NCBI GenBank assembly: GCA_964572855.1
Contig: CAZNGF010000051.1
Span: 1 to 23,077 of the forward strand
Direction of reading: 5' to 3'
Length of the DNA stretch: 23,077 nucleotides
From: CAZNGF01 sp964572855
GTDB taxonomy: Bacteria > Bipolaricaulota > Bipolaricaulia > RBG-16-55-9 > JAJCYT01
The notes below the pieces were generated by a model. That model saw nothing but the letters and a program-made list of their open reading frames with translations. It made no database searches and was not told the DNA's origin. The position numbers and the translations under genes are program-made. Shown here piece after piece: positions 1 through 6,389 of this stretch; position 1 is the stretch's first letter; every line of letters starts with the position of its first letter.

Positions 1-27
1 GCGGGCGCGATCAATCGCGCCCCTACG
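1..27. repeat. GTAGGGG-type palindromic repeat, edge copy
   Basis: This is an inverted-repeat hairpin with arms GGGCGCGAT and ATCGCGCCC, followed by CCTACG. It is the same palindrome seen near 11034-11060, 15444-15470 and 18385-18410. It lies 24 bp beyond the stop codon of the minus-strand gene ending at 52, as the other copies also lie next to gene 3' ends. The window edge may truncate a longer element. Confidence 0.75.
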
Positions 28-51
28 CCTAAGAACCACTTTGGTTGAGTC

Positions 52-384
52 CTAGGCGTCCTCGCCAAGCTCGAAGTGCGACCCGATCCAGTCGCGCAGC
101 CAGGGGTCCTCGGTGGGGCCGTCGTCCAGGGACAACCGATGCCGGTAGCCCTTGAGGTAGCCGTAGAGGTAGTACACGGGCGCCCACGAGCTGTGCGGCG
201 TGAACAGCGAGAGCGACTCGGCCAGCCACTCGGCCACGGCCCGCTCGGCCTCGGGGTCGCCGAGCCGGTCGCTGACGTCGTGGCACGCGTCGAGCAGGAT
301 CGTTTCCAGTTCCGTCAAGTCGGCCTCATCCGTGCGCGACAGGTTGTCGAAAAAGACGAGCACGACGTCCGAAAGCGTAAGCAC
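52..384 (-). CDS. hypothetical 110-residue acidic protein
   Basis: I do not recognise this protein. The GTG at 384-382 is preferred as start because GGAGGA lies 6 nt upstream on the minus strand; a GTG at 390 would sit directly against that site, and the frame further upstream is compositionally unlike a protein. The product is acidic and predicted mostly helical. It opens with a short hydrophobic stretch (DVVLVFFD), then Glu/Asp-rich helices, then a Tyr/Trp-rich segment (APVYYLYGYLKGYRHR) and an acidic C-terminus (FELGEDA). There is no signal peptide or clear membrane segment, so it is probably cytoplasmic. It stands alone; a hairpin at 402-427 precedes it and a palindromic repeat lies just past its stop. 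The protein-like sequence and ribosome binding site make it a real gene, but its role is unknown. Confidence 0.6.
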   Translation of the reverse strand: MLTLSDVVLVFFDNLSRTDEADLTELETILLDACHDVSDRLGDPEAERAVAEWLAESLSLFTPHSSWAPVYYLYGYLKGYRHRLSLDDGPTEDPWLRDWIGSHFELGEDA

Positions 385-401
385 AACCACTCCTCCAACC
401 G

Positions 402-427
402 GCCCGCGCGCGTCCAACAGCGCGGGC
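402..427. promoter_or_regulatory. GC-rich hairpin in the leader of the minus-strand gene
   Basis: The 8-bp arms GCCCGCGC (402-409) and GCGCGGGC (420-427) enclose a 10-nt loop. On the minus strand the hairpin ends just before the GGAGGA ribosome binding site of the 52-384 gene, so it could affect its translation. On the plus strand CCTTGTTTT follows, which resembles an intrinsic terminator, but no plus-strand gene is visible upstream. The structure is seen; its role is open. Confidence 0.35.
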
Positions 428-523
428 GCGCCTTGTTTTGGGCCCCGGCCCCACCCTAACGCCCGCCCGCCGGGGAATCGGTCACCTCCGTTACAGGAAC
501 GCGGCGCGTCAAGGACGGGTGTC

Positions 524-553
524 TTGTCTCTCGTGGACGAATGGGCATAGAAT
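524..553 (+). promoter_or_regulatory. leaderless-type promoter (TTGTCT-18-TAGAAT)
   Basis: TTGTCT (524-529) and TAGAAT (548-553) are 18 nt apart. The -10 hexamer ends 6 nt before the ATG at 560, so transcription would start at or near the A of the start codon. No Shine-Dalgarno sequence is present. The same 6-nt geometry precedes the ATGs at 1851 and 16307. Confidence 0.6.
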
Positions 554-559
554 CGGACT

Positions 560-1066
560 ATGGGCATCGAACTGATCGTCGGGCTCGTCATCGTCGGGGT
601 CGTGCTGCTCTGGGTGGTGCGCCAGTTCGGCGAGCGCAGGCTACGGGTGCGCACCATGTGGATCATCCCGGCGCTCATGGCCTACCTGAGCTTCCAGACG
701 GTCTGGGCGGACCTGTTCGGCTCCGTGCTCGGCTTCCTCCTGATCTTGACCGGGCTGGGGCTCGGGGTCGCCGCCGGCTGGGGGCGGGGCCGGCTGGCGC
801 GCGTGCGAGTCGAACGCGACCAGCGCGCCCTGTTCGTGCAACGCACGGCGTGGGGCACGCTGCTGTGGGTCGCGGTCGTGTTGTTCAAGCTGCTGGCGCG
901 CGATCAGCTCGGCAACACGCCGGGCCTGAGCCAGGCGGGCCTGGCCGCCTCGGCGCTGCTGGCCTTCTCGCTGGCCACCGTGCTGGCCCACCGCGCCTAC
1001 CTCTATCGGCGTTACTTCGCTCATTCGGAAGCCGACAGCCCGAATACACCCGCTCCGGATGCCTGA
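560..1066 (+). CDS. CcdC/DUF1453-like integral membrane protein
   Basis: This 168-residue protein has four or five predicted membrane helices: about residues 3-20, 33-48, 53-72, 93-110 and 125-143. After the first helix comes a basic stretch (RRLRVRT) leading into a Trp-Ile-Ile-Pro segment. This layout and the RRLRVRTMWIIP region resemble the CcdC/DUF1453 family of small bacterial membrane proteins, whose biochemical role is poorly defined although one member lies near cytochrome c biogenesis genes. The tail after residue 150 is hydrophilic and probably cytoplasmic. The ATG at 560 is chosen because a -10 box sits 6 nt upstream and the protein begins directly with a hydrophobic helix. It stands alone between a divergent unknown gene and the secreted-protein locus. 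The membrane topology is reliable; the family assignment is from memory of sequence style and is moderate. Confidence 0.7.
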   Translation: MGIELIVGLVIVGVVLLWVVRQFGERRLRVRTMWIIPALMAYLSFQTVWADLFGSVLGFLLILTGLGLGVAAGWGRGRLARVRVERDQRALFVQRTAWGTLLWVAVVLFKLLARDQLGNTPGLSQAGLAASALLAFSLATVLAHRAYLYRRYFAHSEADSPNTPAPDA

Positions 1067-1152
1067 GCCCGACTGATACCTTCCGTTCCCCTGTTTCCGT
1101 TCTCTAGAGGACACGTGTTATCTGAGCAACGTCTGAATGTCCCCTGTCGAGG

Positions 1153-1227
1153 TATAATGGAATCAGCACCCAAAACAAAGTTTTTCTAATGGGGAATTTT
1201 ATTTAAAAATGCATAAGGAGGTTGCGA
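1153..1227 (+). promoter_or_regulatory. consensus TATAAT box, AT-rich leader and strong RBS
   Basis: A perfect TATAAT lies at 1153-1158 without a clear -35. The following 1170-1214 stretch is strikingly A/T-rich for this GC-rich scaffold (for example AAAGTTTTTC and TTTTATTTAAAAAT). It ends in a full AAGGAGG at 1215-1221, 6 nt before the ATG at 1228. A consensus -10, an unstructured leader and a perfect ribosome binding site suggest very high expression, as expected for a major structural or surface protein. Confidence 0.65.
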
Positions 1228-1773
1228 ATGACACACACGCTGAAACGGCTCGCCGTCCTGGGACTGGCGCTCGTGCTAGGCCTGTCGGCGGGGAGCTTGG
1301 CACAGGACACGGACACCCAAACCTCGGATGTGACGGCCAGCGTCGACGAGACGGTCGTGATCGAACTGGTCAAGAACTCGGACTTCGCCGGCATCAGCGA
1401 GGCCGACATCACGGCCGGCACGCTGGTGAACGCCAACGCCATTACGATCACGGTCGAGGCGATCACGAACTTCACCGTCGACGCCAACCTGACCGCGACG
1501 GCCACGTCTTCTGGAACGGCGGATGTCCCCCCCGGCAGCAGTCTGCTGCTGGCGGCCTCGGCCGCGGGCGGCAGTGCGATCTCGGACACGGCGTTTGGCG
1601 ACTCGCTGCCGGCCACGATCTCGCTCACCAGCGCGTTTTCGGGCACGAACAACGCGGACGGCACGGGCGAGTCGTCCGACATCACGCTCACGCTCGACAT
1701 GGACGCGCTGGGCGACCGGGAGCAGTTGGAGACGCTCACCTATTCGCTCGAATTCGTGGTGACGGAGACGTAA
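1228..1773 (+). CDS. secreted beta-rich structural protein (pilin-like or WxL-like subunit)
   Basis: This 181-residue protein has a classical signal peptide (basic start THTLKR, hydrophobic core, cleavage after about residue 26 in AGSLA-QD). The mature part is nearly free of aromatics and Cys, rich in Thr, Ser, Ala and Asp, and built of alternating short strands (ITITVEAITNFTV, TLTLDM, LTYSLEFVVTE), as in an all-beta secreted subunit. The start follows AAGGAGG; a TTG at 1222 is an in-frame but poorer option. It is paralogous to the product of the next gene: both share an FTV strand, an AFSG motif, a Glu-Ser/Thr-Ser-Asp/Gln-Ile turn and an L-G-D-R element before the last strand. The neighbours encode a chaperone-like protein and a large barrel-like protein, so a subunit of a surface fibre or coat is plausible. 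Function is inferred; secretion and strong expression signals are directly visible. Confidence 0.75.
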   Translation: MTHTLKRLAVLGLALVLGLSAGSLAQDTDTQTSDVTASVDETVVIELVKNSDFAGISEADITAGTLVNANAITITVEAITNFTVDANLTATATSSGTADVPPGSSLLLAASAAGGSAISDTAFGDSLPATISLTSAFSGTNNADGTGESSDITLTLDMDALGDREQLETLTYSLEFVVTET

Positions 1774-1805
1774 TCCAGCAGCGGAAGAACGCGAGACATT
1801 TGAGC

Positions 1806-1836
1806 GGAAAGCGGCTCGCTGGGCGGGCCGCTTTCC
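1806..1836 (+). terminator. 10-bp hairpin after the first small secreted gene
   Basis: GGAAAGCGGC (1806-1815) and GCCGCTTTCC (1827-1836) form a perfect 10-bp stem with an 11-nt loop, 33 bp past the stop at 1773. No run of T follows, so it may be a terminator, a 3' mRNA-stabilising hairpin, or a partial barrier making the first gene more abundant than those downstream. The -10 box of the next gene begins 3 nt later. Confidence 0.45.
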
Positions 1837-1838
1837 AC

Positions 1839-1844
1839 TACATT
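1839..1844 (+). promoter_or_regulatory. leaderless-type -10 box TACATT
   Basis: TACATT ends exactly 6 nt before the ATG at 1851, the same spacing as TAGAAT before 560 and TATACT before 16307. There is no Shine-Dalgarno sequence and no good -35 hexamer. It could give the second gene its own weak leaderless transcript. Confidence 0.45.
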
Positions 1845-1850
1845 GAACCC

Positions 1851-2294
1851 ATGAAACGGGTCCGGACGCGCGCGCTGTGGCTGGGAACGGCCGGCTTGCT
1901 CGCCTGGAGCGCGCTGCTGTGGGCGCAGTCGGTCTCGATCTCCGTCACGCCGGTGAACAACGCGATCGGCATCACGGCCAGCGAGATCGTCAGCGGCGTG
2001 GCGACTTCAGCGCGCGCGTTCGACCTGAGCGTGACGGCCTCGGCGGATTTCACGGTGTCCGTTCAACTCGACAGCATCCTGGTCAACGGCGGGGTCTCGT
2101 CGATTCCCGCGGCCGCGTTCTCGCTCACGGCCAACGCCAGCGGGGAGGCGGGCACGGTCAACGTGGCGGTCGATCCCTTCACGGGTTTTGGCACCGAGCA
2201 CGACCTCTCGGCCGCGTTCTCGGGCCAGGCGGGCGCCAGCGGCGAGACCTCGCAGATCGACGTCCAGCTCAACCTGGACCAGCTCGGGGACCGC
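1851..2294 (+). CDS. secreted beta-rich protein, paralogue of the 1228 gene (3' end lost in gap)
   Basis: The 148 visible residues begin with a signal peptide (basic MKRVRTRA, hydrophobic core, cleavage near WAQ at about residue 26). The mature part is Ser/Ala/Val/Thr-rich with repeated strand patterns (SVSISVTP, FTVSVQLDS). It aligns with the preceding gene through an FTV strand, an Ile-Pro segment, AFSG, a Gly-Glu-Thr/Ser-Ser turn and L-G-D-R, where the assembly gap begins. The paralogue suggests that about 15 residues (one final strand) remain in the gap. It has a -10 box but no Shine-Dalgarno site, so it may be made at a lower level, as a minor subunit or tip protein would be. Reading continues open through the Ns into a different protein; I treat that as an artefact of the 100-N placeholder. 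Confidence 0.7.
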
Positions 2295-2394
2295 NNNNNN
2301 NNNNNNNNNNNNNNNNNNNNNNNNNNNNNNNNNNNNNNNNNNNNNNNNNNNNNNNNNNNNNNNNNNNNNNNNNNNNNNNNNNNNNNNNNNNNNN
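2295..2394. other. assembly gap (100 N)
   Basis: Exactly 100 N, the conventional length for a gap of unknown size. It begins right after the L-G-D-R motif shared by the two small secreted proteins, so similar paralogous sequence may have broken the assembly. It hides the end of the 1851 gene and the start of the next, and possibly further genes. Confidence 0.97.
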
Positions 2395-3137
2395 AGGCCA
2401 AGATCGCGGTGTCCACGCTGGGGATCGACTTCGAGCTGGCGCCGGGCGAAACGCTGATCGACTCGTTCGTCGTGCAGAACACCGGCGACACGACGCAGGA
2501 GGTAAGCGTGAACCCACAGGATTTCGCCCGCTCGGTCACGGGCGAGAACCAATTCGCGCCGCCCGGCACGTTCCCCCGCTCGCTGGCGCCCTACGTCACG
2601 GTGTCGCCGGCCACCTTCCGGCTCGAACCCGATCAGGTCCAGGAGGTCCAGTTCCGGGTCGAGCTGCCCGAGGACGCGCCGGGGCCGCACTGGATGATCC
2701 TGCTCGTGCGCGAGTCCGACCCCGAGGTCGTGAGCGAAGCCCCGCCCGGCGGCGTGGGCTTCAGCGCCAGCGTGACCTTCGGCGTCCAACTGCGCCAGAC
2801 CGACCCCACCAACGCCGTGGCCGACGGGCGCGTGACGCGCATCCAGGTGATTCCGCCCGAGGGCGAAAACCCGCTTGCGGTCGAGCTCGTGTTCGAGAAC
2901 ACCGGCACGACGTTCCTGGAACCGCGAGGCCGGGTCGAGATCCGCGACGCGGGCGGGGCCACGGTCGCCAACCTGCCGATTGAGTCGTTCCGCGTCTTCC
3001 CCGGCGCCAGCCGGCAGGTCCGCGTCGCGCTGGCCGAGCCGCTCGAGCCCGGCCGCTACGTCGCGCTCGGGATCGTCGACTTCGGCGGCGAGTTCCTGGT
3101 GGCGGGGCAGGCCGCCTTCGAGATCAACGTCCCCTGA
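2395..3137 (+). CDS. two-domain Ig-like protein resembling PapD chaperone or WxL-interacting protein (5' end lost in gap)
   Basis: About 246 residues are visible; the signal peptide is presumably in the gap. Domain 1 (first ~125 visible residues) starts FELAPGETLIDSFVVQNTGD and continues to FRLEPDQVQEVQFRVELPED, then PGPHWMILLVRE. This is the strand order of PapD-type chaperone domains and of DUF916 in WxL-interacting proteins: a conserved Asn-Thr turn, then a charged strand, then a Pro-rich turn before a hydrophobic strand. Domain 2 (about 150-246) again shows a strand ending in FENTGT and closes with a beta hairpin (YVALGIVDFGGEFLV). Its place between two small secreted subunits and a large barrel-like protein suggests a periplasmic chaperone or a surface partner for those subunits. 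The fold is well supported by pattern; the exact family is not. No Cys is visible. Confidence 0.65.
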
Positions 3138-3140
3138 GCA

Positions 3141-3170
3141 GCCCCCAGATGCGGTGGGCGTTCTCTTCAT
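3141..3170 (+). terminator. probable weak intrinsic terminator
   Basis: GCCCCC (3141-3146) pairs with GGTGGGC (3153-3159) with one bulged T and a 6-nt loop, followed by the T-rich GTTCTCTTCATTT. It starts 4 bp past the stop codon at 3137. The stem is short, so readthrough into the 3199 gene is likely. Confidence 0.4.
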
Positions 3171-3176
3171 TTCACC

Positions 3177-3182
3177 TAGAAT
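3177..3182 (+). promoter_or_regulatory. candidate -10 box TAGAAT
   Basis: TAGAAT is identical to the -10 box before the 560 gene and ends 16 nt before the ATG at 3199. That would leave a leader of about 10 nt. It overlaps a competing in-frame ATG at 3181, which supports 3199 as the start. No -35 hexamer is clear. Confidence 0.4.
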
Positions 3183-3198
3183 GGAGTCAATCGGAAGC

Positions 3199-6129
3199 AT
3201 GGAGGTCGGTTCGCCCGTGCGGAGCGTCGGGGTGATGGTGGCGTTGCTGGTCGTGTTGTGGGGCGTGGCGCTGGCGCAGCCGGCCCGGCTCTCGCTCAAC
3301 AGCATGTCCCCGCAGCGGGTGCGGCCCGGCGAGTTCGTCACGGCCGTGTTCGCCCTGCAAAACGCGGGCGAGGCGACCGAGACGTTCGCCTTCGAGCTGG
3401 ACCTGCCCGAGGGCTTCGCGCTCGTCTCGCCGCTTGCCCCCCTGACGCTGCCCCCCGGCGCCGACGAGCTGGTCTTCGTCACGGCCCTCGTGCCGCAGAC
3501 GGCAGCGGCCGGCCCCGTCACGCTCATGCTCACGGCGCGCGCCGAGGGCGACCCGGCGGTGGCGCTTGCCGCCGAGGTCGAGCTCGACGTCGTCGCCGCC
3601 AGCGGCCTGCGCCTGAGCGCGCTGGCGGGCCAGACGGAGCGCGGCGGAACGATTCGCGTGAGTTTCCGGCTCGACAACCGCGGCAACGCGCCCGACGAGG
3701 TAACCCTTGCGGCAAACTCCGCCGCCGGGTTCCCGGTGACGATCGAACCCGATTCGCTCTTCCTGGATCCCGGCAGCGGGACCGAGATCGCGGTTGCGAT
3801 CCACCTGCCGCCGGGCGCCGGCGCCGAACGCGCCAGCGACCGGGTCACGCTGACGGCCACCTCGGAACGTTTCGCGGGCGCGCGGGCCCAAGCTTCGCGT
3901 TCGCTTCGACTGCGTCCCCCCGCGCCGGATGAGGTGGAGACGTTCCTGGGCTGGTCCATGCCCGCCGCAATCAGCCTGGCGATCACTGGCGGTGCGCGCG
4001 AGGGGGAAGACGCGACCGTGGCGGCGCTGGCCCGCTTCGAGGGCGGAGGTGAATTCCGGGACGGGCACGCGCTGCGGACGCGCTGGTCCGTGGACCGGTC
4101 GCTCGAATTCGACGACCTGCTGCTGGCGCTGGAGACGCCGCGCTTCGACGTCCGCGTCGGCGACGTCTCGACCCGCTTCGACGCCTTCGCCGCGCTGGGC
4201 GGGCGCGGAGTCGCGCTCACGGCCCGCAGCCCCGACGCGCCCGACGCCGCCGCCTTCCACTGGGTCGGGATCGCCGAGCGCGATCCCTTCCCCACCGGCG
4301 CCGGCGTCGCGCTCACCGTGTTGGAGACCGAGCTGAGCGTGAGCGCGGTCGCGCGCCTGGGCGGCGCCGAGACCACGACGCTCCTGAGCGCCCGCGTCGC
4401 CCGCGCTTTCTCCGAGGCCGTTTCGTTGACCACCCAGGCGGCCGTCCACCACGAGGCCGGCCGCTGGGACAGTGCGCTGGACGCCGCGATCGCGGTCGCG
4501 CGCGACGATTGGTCCACGGACGTGACCTTCGCGCGTGCCGGCCCCGACTTCCCGCACGCCAGCGCCGACCGGGCGTGGCTCGGGCTCGTCCACACGCTCT
4601 CGCTGGCGCGCTTTTCGCTGCTGGGCAGCGCCCGCTTCGCGCGCGTCAACGTGCGGGGCGAATCCGGCGTCCCCACCACCGACACGGCCGCAGCCAAGCT
4701 CGTGTTCCAGGGGGCCCCGGGGCCCAGGCTCCCCTCGCTGTTCGGTGCCGTGAGCTACGACGCCTCCTTTTCGCTGGACGGCCCGCTGGCCGCCGAGCGG
4801 CAGACGTTGGTGGGCTCGCTGAGCGCGCGCCAGCCGCTCGAGGTGGCCTCGGTCCTGCTCGAGCTCGAGCTCGAGCGCCGCATCGACGCTTCCAACGCCT
4901 CCAACGCCTCGGACGTCGGGTCGCTTGTATTCGGGGGCGTGCTGGGCTGGAACGTTCGGGGGTTCTCGCGCACGCTGGGCTTGTTCGAGACGCTGTCGTT
5001 CGACCACGCCAGCGGTCACATCACGGAGCAGTCACCGCGCATCGAGGCCACAGCTGCCTGGCGCACGCCGCTGGGCCGGGTCTCGTTCCGCATGGAACAC
5101 CGCCCGCCGCGAACCGAACTGCGCGCGGGCCTCGACGCGCGGCTTGACGAGACCCGGCTCAACCTGAGCAGCGAGGTGACCCTGGCGCCCGCCACCCCGG
5201 CCGACTTTGAGGCCCGCCTCCGCATCGCACGACGCTTCGGCCTGCCCGTGCTCTTTATCCCCGTCCGCGGCCAGATCGTGGGCACGGCGTTCGTCGACGC
5301 GAACGGCAACAGCCGGCCCGATTCGGGCGAGGGCGTCGCGGACCTGATCGTGGCCGGCGGCGGCGCGCGCGTCCGCACCGACGCGGACGGCTTCTACCGC
5401 CTACCGCCGCTGGCGCCCGGCAACTACCGGGTCAGCCTGGAGGCGCCCCCGTCGGGGACGGTCCCCACGCGCCCGCTGCCCGTCGAGGTCGAGCTGGGGG
5501 CCGGACGGCGTGTTGGGGTGGATCTTCCGCTGCGGCGCGTGTCGATCGTGGACGGGCGCGTCTTCGACGACGCGGACCGGGACGGCAAACGCGACCCGTC
5601 GGAAGCCGGGCTGGGGGACGTCCGAATCGTGCTGACCGGTACGGAGCTCGAGGCGCGCGTCACGCGCTCCACCGTGGACGGACGCTTCAGCTTCGTCGAC
5701 CTGCCGCCGGGGGACTACACGGTTCGGCTGGACGAGGGGGCGCTGCCGCCCCGCTTCGAGCTCACGACCCCGAACCCCGTCGAGGTCGCGGTCGGCGATG
5801 CGGGGCGCGTCGAGGTGCGCTTCGGCGCGGCCGAACGGCAGCCCGAGATCCGCATCACGACCAGCGCGCCCAGCGCCGCCTTCAGCGTGGCGCCGGAAGA
5901 ACCGCGGACCGGCGACACCGTCTCCTTCGACGCCTCGGCCTCAAATGATCCCGACGGCGAGATCGTTGACTACGCCTGGGACTTCAACGACGACGGCGAC
6001 GTGGATGCGACGGGCGTGCGGGTCGAGTTCGTCTTCGAGCAGCCGGGCGAGGTCCACGTCACGCTCACGGTCACCGACGACAGCGGCAACAGCGCGCAGG
6101 CGAGCCGGGTGATTCGAATCTGGCCGTAG
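3199..6129 (+). CDS. large exported protein: Ig-like domains, barrel-like region, two Cna-B-like domains, PKD (usher-like candidate)
   Basis: The product is 976 residues. A signal peptide (1-26, ending VALA-Q) leads to two NEW3/Ig-like domains (about 28-133 and 135-238; each carries an N-x-G turn such as LQNAGEA and LDNRGNA). Residues about 245-690 are alternating short amphipathic strands with a charged, aromatic-ended pattern, as in outer-membrane barrels. This region ends at a Pro-rich turn (FGLPVLFIPVRGQ). Two Cna-B/SdrD-like domains follow (691-779 and 781-878), each with an Asp-rich loop (DANGNSRPDSGEG; DADRDGKRDPSEAG) and a G-x-Y/F-x-x-x-x-L-x-P-G-x-Y hairpin. A C-terminal PKD domain (890-975) carries YAWDFNDDGDVD. 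Pre-barrel Ig domains plus post-barrel carboxypeptidase-regulatory-like domains recall non-classical fimbrial ushers, and the genes upstream encode subunit-like and chaperone-like proteins. It could equally be a surface adhesin. An alternative start at 3181 adds six residues. Confidence 0.7.
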   Translation: MEVGSPVRSVGVMVALLVVLWGVALAQPARLSLNSMSPQRVRPGEFVTAVFALQNAGEATETFAFELDLPEGFALVSPLAPLTLPPGADELVFVTALVPQTAAAGPVTLMLTARAEGDPAVALAAEVELDVVAASGLRLSALAGQTERGGTIRVSFRLDNRGNAPDEVTLAANSAAGFPVTIEPDSLFLDPGSGTEIAVAIHLPPGAGAERASDRVTLTATSERFAGARAQASRSLRLRPPAPDEVETFLGWSMPAAISLAITGGAREGEDATVAALARFEGGGEFRDGHALRTRWSVDRSLEFDDLLLALETPRFDVRVGDVSTRFDAFAALGGRGVALTARSPDAPDAAAFHWVGIAERDPFPTGAGVALTVLETELSVSAVARLGGAETTTLLSARVARAFSEAVSLTTQAAVHHEAGRWDSALDAAIAVARDDWSTDVTFARAGPDFPHASADRAWLGLVHTLSLARFSLLGSARFARVNVRGESGVPTTDTAAAKLVFQGAPGPRLPSLFGAVSYDASFSLDGPLAAERQTLVGSLSARQPLEVASVLLELELERRIDASNASNASDVGSLVFGGVLGWNVRGFSRTLGLFETLSFDHASGHITEQSPRIEATAAWRTPLGRVSFRMEHRPPRTELRAGLDARLDETRLNLSSEVTLAPATPADFEARLRIARRFGLPVLFIPVRGQIVGTAFVDANGNSRPDSGEGVADLIVAGGGARVRTDADGFYRLPPLAPGNYRVSLEAPPSGTVPTRPLPVEVELGAGRRVGVDLPLRRVSIVDGRVFDDADRDGKRDPSEAGLGDVRIVLTGTELEARVTRSTVDGRFSFVDLPPGDYTVRLDEGALPPRFELTTPNPVEVAVGDAGRVEVRFGAAERQPEIRITTSAPSAAFSVAPEEPRTGDTVSFDASASNDPDGEIVDYAWDFNDDGDVDATGVRVEFVFEQPGEVHVTLTVTDDSGNSAQASRVIRIWP

Positions 6130-6162
6130 AGCCTCCGACAAGACCTCGACATCCTGTTGAAT

Positions 6163-6235
6163 GTCATCCTGAGCTGAAAGCGAAGGATCTCCCACAGACG
6201 CGGGAGATCCTTCGGCCTGTCGGCCTCAGGATGAC
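6163..6235. repeat. 73-bp nested inverted repeat (TCATCCTGAG type)
   Basis: The outer arms are GTCATCCTGAG (6163-6173) and CTCAGGATGAC (6225-6235). The inner arms GAAGGATCTCCC (6182-6193) and GGGAGATCCTTC (6202-6213) enclose an 8-nt loop. The whole unit can fold into a long hairpin. The TCATCCTGAG...GAAGGATCT motif is a dispersed palindromic repeat I recall from several environmental bacterial lineages. It lies 34 bp past the stop of the usher-like gene and may act as a 3' hairpin. Confidence 0.75.
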
Positions 6236-6262
6236 TTGCTTGAGAGGGTGTTGTTAGGCGCA

Positions 6263-6290
6263 GTAGGGGCGCTTCACGAAGCGCCCCTAC
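6263..6290. repeat. perfect 13-bp-stem palindrome of the GTAGGGG family
   Basis: GTAGGGGCGCTTC (6263-6275) and GAAGCGCCCCTAC (6278-6290) form a perfect 13-bp stem with a 2-nt loop. It shares the GTAGGGGC ends with the repeats at 1-27, 11034-11142, 15370-15470 and 18311-18410. No T run follows on either side. Confidence 0.8.
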
Positions 6291-6325
6291 TGGAATCACT
6301 ATCGCACACTGTGGTCGCTCCCCCC

Positions 6326-6367
6326 TTGACACGCCTGCGCGTTGCGCCTATTATTAGTTCAACCTAA
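6326..6367 (+). promoter_or_regulatory. near-consensus sigma-70 promoter with MntR/DtxR-like operator
   Basis: TTGACA (6326-6331) and TATTAT (6349-6354) are separated by exactly 17 nt. TTAGTTCAACCTAA (6354-6367) overlaps the -10 and covers the expected start site. Its outer TTAG...CTAA arms are inverted and the inner bases partly so, in the style of DtxR/IdeR boxes (TTAGG-rich palindromes). A regulator bound here would block RNA polymerase. The first gene is itself a DtxR-family regulator, so autoregulation by metal is the natural reading. A GGTGA ribosome binding site lies 6 nt before the ATG at 6390. Confidence 0.75.
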
Positions 6368-6389
6368 AATACTTTTTCGGTGAATAGAA

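Noticed and set aside
541..1107. An overlapping plus-strand frame of 188 residues in the CcdC-like gene
   Set aside because: The composition is Arg/Gly/Ala-rich and out of frame with the clear membrane protein at 560.
1209..3137. A single 642-residue reading frame through the N gap
   Set aside because: The 100 N are a placeholder of unknown length, so frame continuity is accidental. The two sides have different folds, and the 5' part up to 1773 is a separate gene in another frame.
2007..4697. An 896-residue minus-strand frame, and similar long antisense frames at 3187-5019, 7089-8237, 8138-9448, 11298-13493 and 13267-14772
   Set aside because: They are shadows of high-GC codon use. Their sequences are low-complexity Arg/Ala/Gly/Pro-rich with no domain, and the opposite strand has clear protein families.
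6370..6389. A riboswitch in the leader of the metal operon
   Set aside because: Only about 30 nt separate the predicted transcription start and the ATG, too short for a known metal riboswitch; the DNA operator explains control better.
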